64,000 nucleotides of DNA from Ktedonospora formicarum. Lineage in GTDB: Bacteria > Chloroflexota > Ktedonobacteria > Ktedonobacterales > Ktedonobacteraceae. Below, piece by piece: positions 61,807 to 64,000 of this stretch (position 1 is the stretch's first letter; each line of letters opens with the position of its first letter). Position numbers and translations under genes: made by a program. The stretch covers positions 372,001 to 436,000 of the forward strand of contig NZ_BNJF01000003.1 of assembly GCF_016587355.1 (NCBI RefSeq), given 5' to 3'. The notes beneath the pieces are model-generated. The model made no database searches and was not told the DNA's origin. It saw only the letters and a list, made by a program, of their open reading frames with translations.

Positions 61807-61829
61807 TCGTTCGCCGTTTTGGCGAACGA
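61807..61829. promoter_or_regulatory. TetR operator candidate
   Basis: TCGTTCGCC-GTTTT-GGCGAACGA, perfect 9-bp arms with a 5-base centre, in the space between the divergent TetR and oxidoreductase genes. A possible plus-strand promoter for the oxidoreductase is TTGTCA at 61910 with CATTAT at 61932. Confidence 0.65.
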
Positions 61830-62012
61830 GGATTCACCGAGTGTCATCTCTTCCTGACAGTTTCCCTTTTGTGTTCAGTATCTTACAAAAAGGCTTGATT
61901 GCTCATTGATTGTCATACGCTTCCACTCTAGCATTATAGACAACGGTCGTGACGTCAAGCAACCGATAGACGATGCTCAACACCATTTGAGAAGTGTATT
62001 GAGGGAGAAAAC

Positions 62013-63035
62013 ATGAGTACAAGAACCAGTGAAACGATGAAAGCTATACAAGTCTATACCGAGGGAGATCCAGAGGTCTTAGTGTACGAGGATGTGCCGC
62101 GCCCTACAGCAGGGCCGGGCGAAGTTCTGATTCGTGTCTATGCCGCAGGCGTCAACCCAGCCGACTGGCGTGCGCGCGCGGGCTTCCCCGACGTTCCAGA
62201 GAAATTCCGACACGCCATTCCTCCAATTCCTCGGCCCAGCATACCGGGTTTTGATGTATCGGGTATTGTCGAGGCTGTCGGGCCGGGTGTCACCGAGTTT
62301 CGTGAAGGCGATGCTGTCTATGGCATGGTGCGTTTCCCACATGGGGGCAAGAGTTATGCGGAATATACTAGAGCCCCTGTAACAGACCTGGCCCGCAAAC
62401 CGGTGACCTTAGATCATCTCCAAGCGGCAGCGGTCCCTATGGCAGCCCTGACAGCCTGGCAGATGCTCTACCTGGATCTGGAGGCGAGCCAGACGGTCCT
62501 GATCAATGGAGCAGCTGGTGGAGTTGGTCACTTCGCAGTTCAACTGGCGAAATTGAAAGGTGCGCGTGTCATTGGCGTGGCATCGGGGCGCCACGCAGCA
62601 TTTTTGCGTGAACTGGGCGTCGATCAATTCATTGATTATACTGTCACCCCTATTGAACAGGTTATCCACGATATCGATGTTGTCTTTGACACAGTAGGCG
62701 GCGAGAATAATCGCCTGCTTTCCATACTCAAGCGTGGTGGCAGATTTGTACCAATTAATATCGGCAATTATTCCACTGAACACGCCGCCCTCGCGGGTAT
62801 CACCATTGGGACAAGCCATCATCAAGCGCTGCAATCCAGTAGTGTACAACTGGCCGAAATTGGCAAACTGATCGATACTGGACAAGTACATGTGGTTATT
62901 GATACGGTTGTGCCTCTGGCAGAGGCACGCAAAGCCCACGAGCGCGGTGAAGCTGGCCATATACATGGAAAAATTGTCCTACGCGTGGTGGAAGAAGGTC
63001 GCTGCTCACGTCCACCTGCCTATCCCCTGGCATAG
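62013..63035 (+). CDS. NADP-dependent oxidoreductase of the MDR superfamily
   Basis: A 340-aa enzyme with GAGGGAGA before the ATG. MKAIQVYTEGDPEVLVYEDVPRP, AGVNPADWRARAG and SIPGFDVSGIVEAVG mark the GroES-like domain; VLINGAAGGVGHFAVQLAKLKGA is the nucleotide-binding motif. Zinc ligands are absent, so it belongs to the quinone-oxidoreductase-like group. Probably repressed by the divergent TetR protein. The last 12 residues (GRCSRPPAYPLA) leave the family pattern. Confidence 0.9.
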   Translation: MSTRTSETMKAIQVYTEGDPEVLVYEDVPRPTAGPGEVLIRVYAAGVNPADWRARAGFPDVPEKFRHAIPPIPRPSIPGFDVSGIVEAVGPGVTEFREGDAVYGMVRFPHGGKSYAEYTRAPVTDLARKPVTLDHLQAAAVPMAALTAWQMLYLDLEASQTVLINGAAGGVGHFAVQLAKLKGARVIGVASGRHAAFLRELGVDQFIDYTVTPIEQVIHDIDVVFDTVGGENNRLLSILKRGGRFVPINIGNYSTEHAALAGITIGTSHHQALQSSSVQLAEIGKLIDTGQVHVVIDTVVPLAEARKAHERGEAGHIHGKIVLRVVEEGRCSRPPAYPLA

Positions 63036-63261
63036 CCGTCATGACCGGTGATAGCAATATGTCCCAAAACAGTCTTTTGCACCTCGATCAGGATTGGGAG
63101 ATATAAAAGGCTGCACAATTGAGGAGTTTCGTCATACCTGGAAGTGGCGGAGCAACGGTTGGCGAAAGCCTCTGGCTCAGCCTGCAATGGCAACAACTTG
63201 CCAGCATCCCGCTCCATGCGAGTACGACCTAGCACCAAACATGTTGATATGACGCATGCTC

Positions 63262-63311
63262 AGAGAGAGGGCCGGCCTTTTTCTTGAAAATGAAGGCCAG
63301 CCCCCCTCTCT
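63262..63311. terminator. Bidirectional hairpin between convergent genes
   Basis: AGAGAGAGGG and GGCCTT pair with AAGGCC and CCCTCTCT around a short loop, giving a long interrupted stem. It sits between the plus-strand oxidoreductase and the minus-strand gene at the right edge. Confidence 0.6.
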
Positions 63312-63316
63312 GTTGC

Positions 63317-63915
63317 TTAGACTGATGAGTTGGTTGCAATCACTGAAAGCCCTTGTGGATCGAGGGCATAGGTATTGACCAACCACCCTGTCCCTCCCAT
63401 CGGTGCGTTGGCCCCCTGATCCTGAAGAGGCACACGAACCAGGAGCACCACCATATGGTGCAGGCGCGATTGACCGGATGCGGGATCTTGATCCAGGCGC
63501 TCGGTGCGTTTCCCGCTTGCAGGATCAATCGTTGATTGGAGCAAGGCAAAGGATACATTGACCCAGGCGAATTGCCGTTGTTTCCCCTGGACTGACGCTG
63601 TCTGAAATTGCACCAGGGTGGAATGCGCATTCACGACTTGTTGAATGATCTTGCCAGCCCGTATCTTCTCATAGAGCACATTGTTGATCACACGCACATC
63701 ATTGTTGGCGAAGCGAACCTGCCCCCCTGGCGTCAGAAGGAACGTGGAGCCAGTCTGCGTTCCACTGTGATTGGTGGGAGTGCCAATATGCGGTAATCAT
63801 AACTCATCTCCCTATCGGTAAATGTGGCCCCTGTTCGCAGCGCTTCCATGGCGTCACCCAGAGAGAGACCAGCCTGGGTCCATCCTAACTTTGCAAGCAC
63901 CTGGGGCGGGCACAA
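63317..63915 (-). pseudogene. Unknown protein, frameshifted
   Basis: The C-terminal part (63697 to 63317) reads INNVLYEKIRAGKIIQQVVN...SRLHHMVVLLVRVPLQDQGANAPMGGTGWLVNTYALDPQGLSV. Upstream, NHSGTQTGSTFLLTPGGQVRFANNDV is in the same frame, but SLGDAMEALRTGATFTDREMSYDYR lies in another; one indel near 63795 separates them. The protein seems extracytoplasmic with a conserved beta-rich domain, but I do not recognise it. Further sequence to the window edge (64000) is in yet another frame and rich in Ser, so the N-terminus may lie outside. Confidence 0.55.
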
Positions 63916-64000
63916 CCTGTTCTTGAGGACTGCTGCTTGTAGAATCTTCTGATGCCACGGACGATACCTCGTTTCTTTCGCATATATGGAGCTCTACATG

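Noticed and set aside
1..64000. tRNA or rRNA genes
   Set aside because: No tRNA-like cloverleaf with a T-loop motif and no rRNA stretch was recognised by eye; a covariance search would be needed to exclude them fully.

Overview
The window looks like an accessory region of a Ktedonobacteria-type chromosome or megaplasmid (Chloroflexota). This is an inference from protein content, with no marker gene to prove it: a MalT-type LuxR regulator, the 90-aa/DUF4386 pair, pentapeptide, LRR, HEAT and WD40 repeat proteins, many one-component regulators next to oxidoreductases, and dense IS605/IS630/IS110/IS1634 debris. No rRNA or tRNA gene was recognised.

Layout. 1-8 kb: degenerate CRISPR-like repeats, a decayed tnpB, a frameshifted VOC gene, an intact tnpB with its right end, and a LuxR-DUF group whose leader starts at the IS right end. 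8-16 kb: pentapeptide protein, ADP-ribosylglycohydrolase, divergent MarR/methyltransferase, an orphan IS605 right end, an LRR gene between two 125-bp inverted repeats, and HxlR divergent from two oxidoreductases. 16.7-20 kb: two complete insertion sequences (IS630, IS1634). 20-33 kb: regulator/enzyme pairs (MarR, AraC/aldo-keto reductase, TetR, alpha/beta hydrolase), a high-GC Cys-rich peptide gene on the minus strand with hairpins downstream, an MFS transporter, a broken sensor kinase beside an intact response regulator, and a flavoprotein. 33-40 kb: IS630 relic, two paralogous HEAT genes on either side of an IS110 element, pentapeptide protein, and an integrase relic running into a TIR domain. 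40-45 kb: minus-strand cluster of histidine kinase, small gene, broken dnaN, unknown gene and csrA. 45-47.6 kb: a tnpB interrupted by a group II intron. 47.6-64 kb: small genes, LysR/aldo-keto reductase, WD40 protein, EamA-winged-helix fusion, SUKH-like pair, a large LRR protein, relics of TPR and IS66 genes, TetR/zinc-type oxidoreductase, and a broken gene at the right edge.

The strongest unusual object is at 46303-47123. The sequence starts GTGCG, ends with a canonical 34-nt domain V and a domain VI, and keeps only the first and last codons of a reverse-transcriptase gene. Removing it joins the two tnpB halves in frame with the expected ...DFL/HKLSTRL... sequence. Other noteworthy objects are the near-perfect 125-bp inverted repeats around an LRR gene, two orphan copies of the IS605 right-end (omega-RNA-like) module, a structured leader before the IS110 recombinase, and the high-GC Cys-rich peptide gene.

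Functionally the region reads as a collection of self-contained regulator/target modules in a sea of mobile-element turnover. Many genes are broken (VOC, phosphatase, SnoaL-like, kinase, integrase, dnaN, TPR, right-edge gene). Some of the single-base frameshifts could be sequencing errors, and I cannot separate these from real decay.
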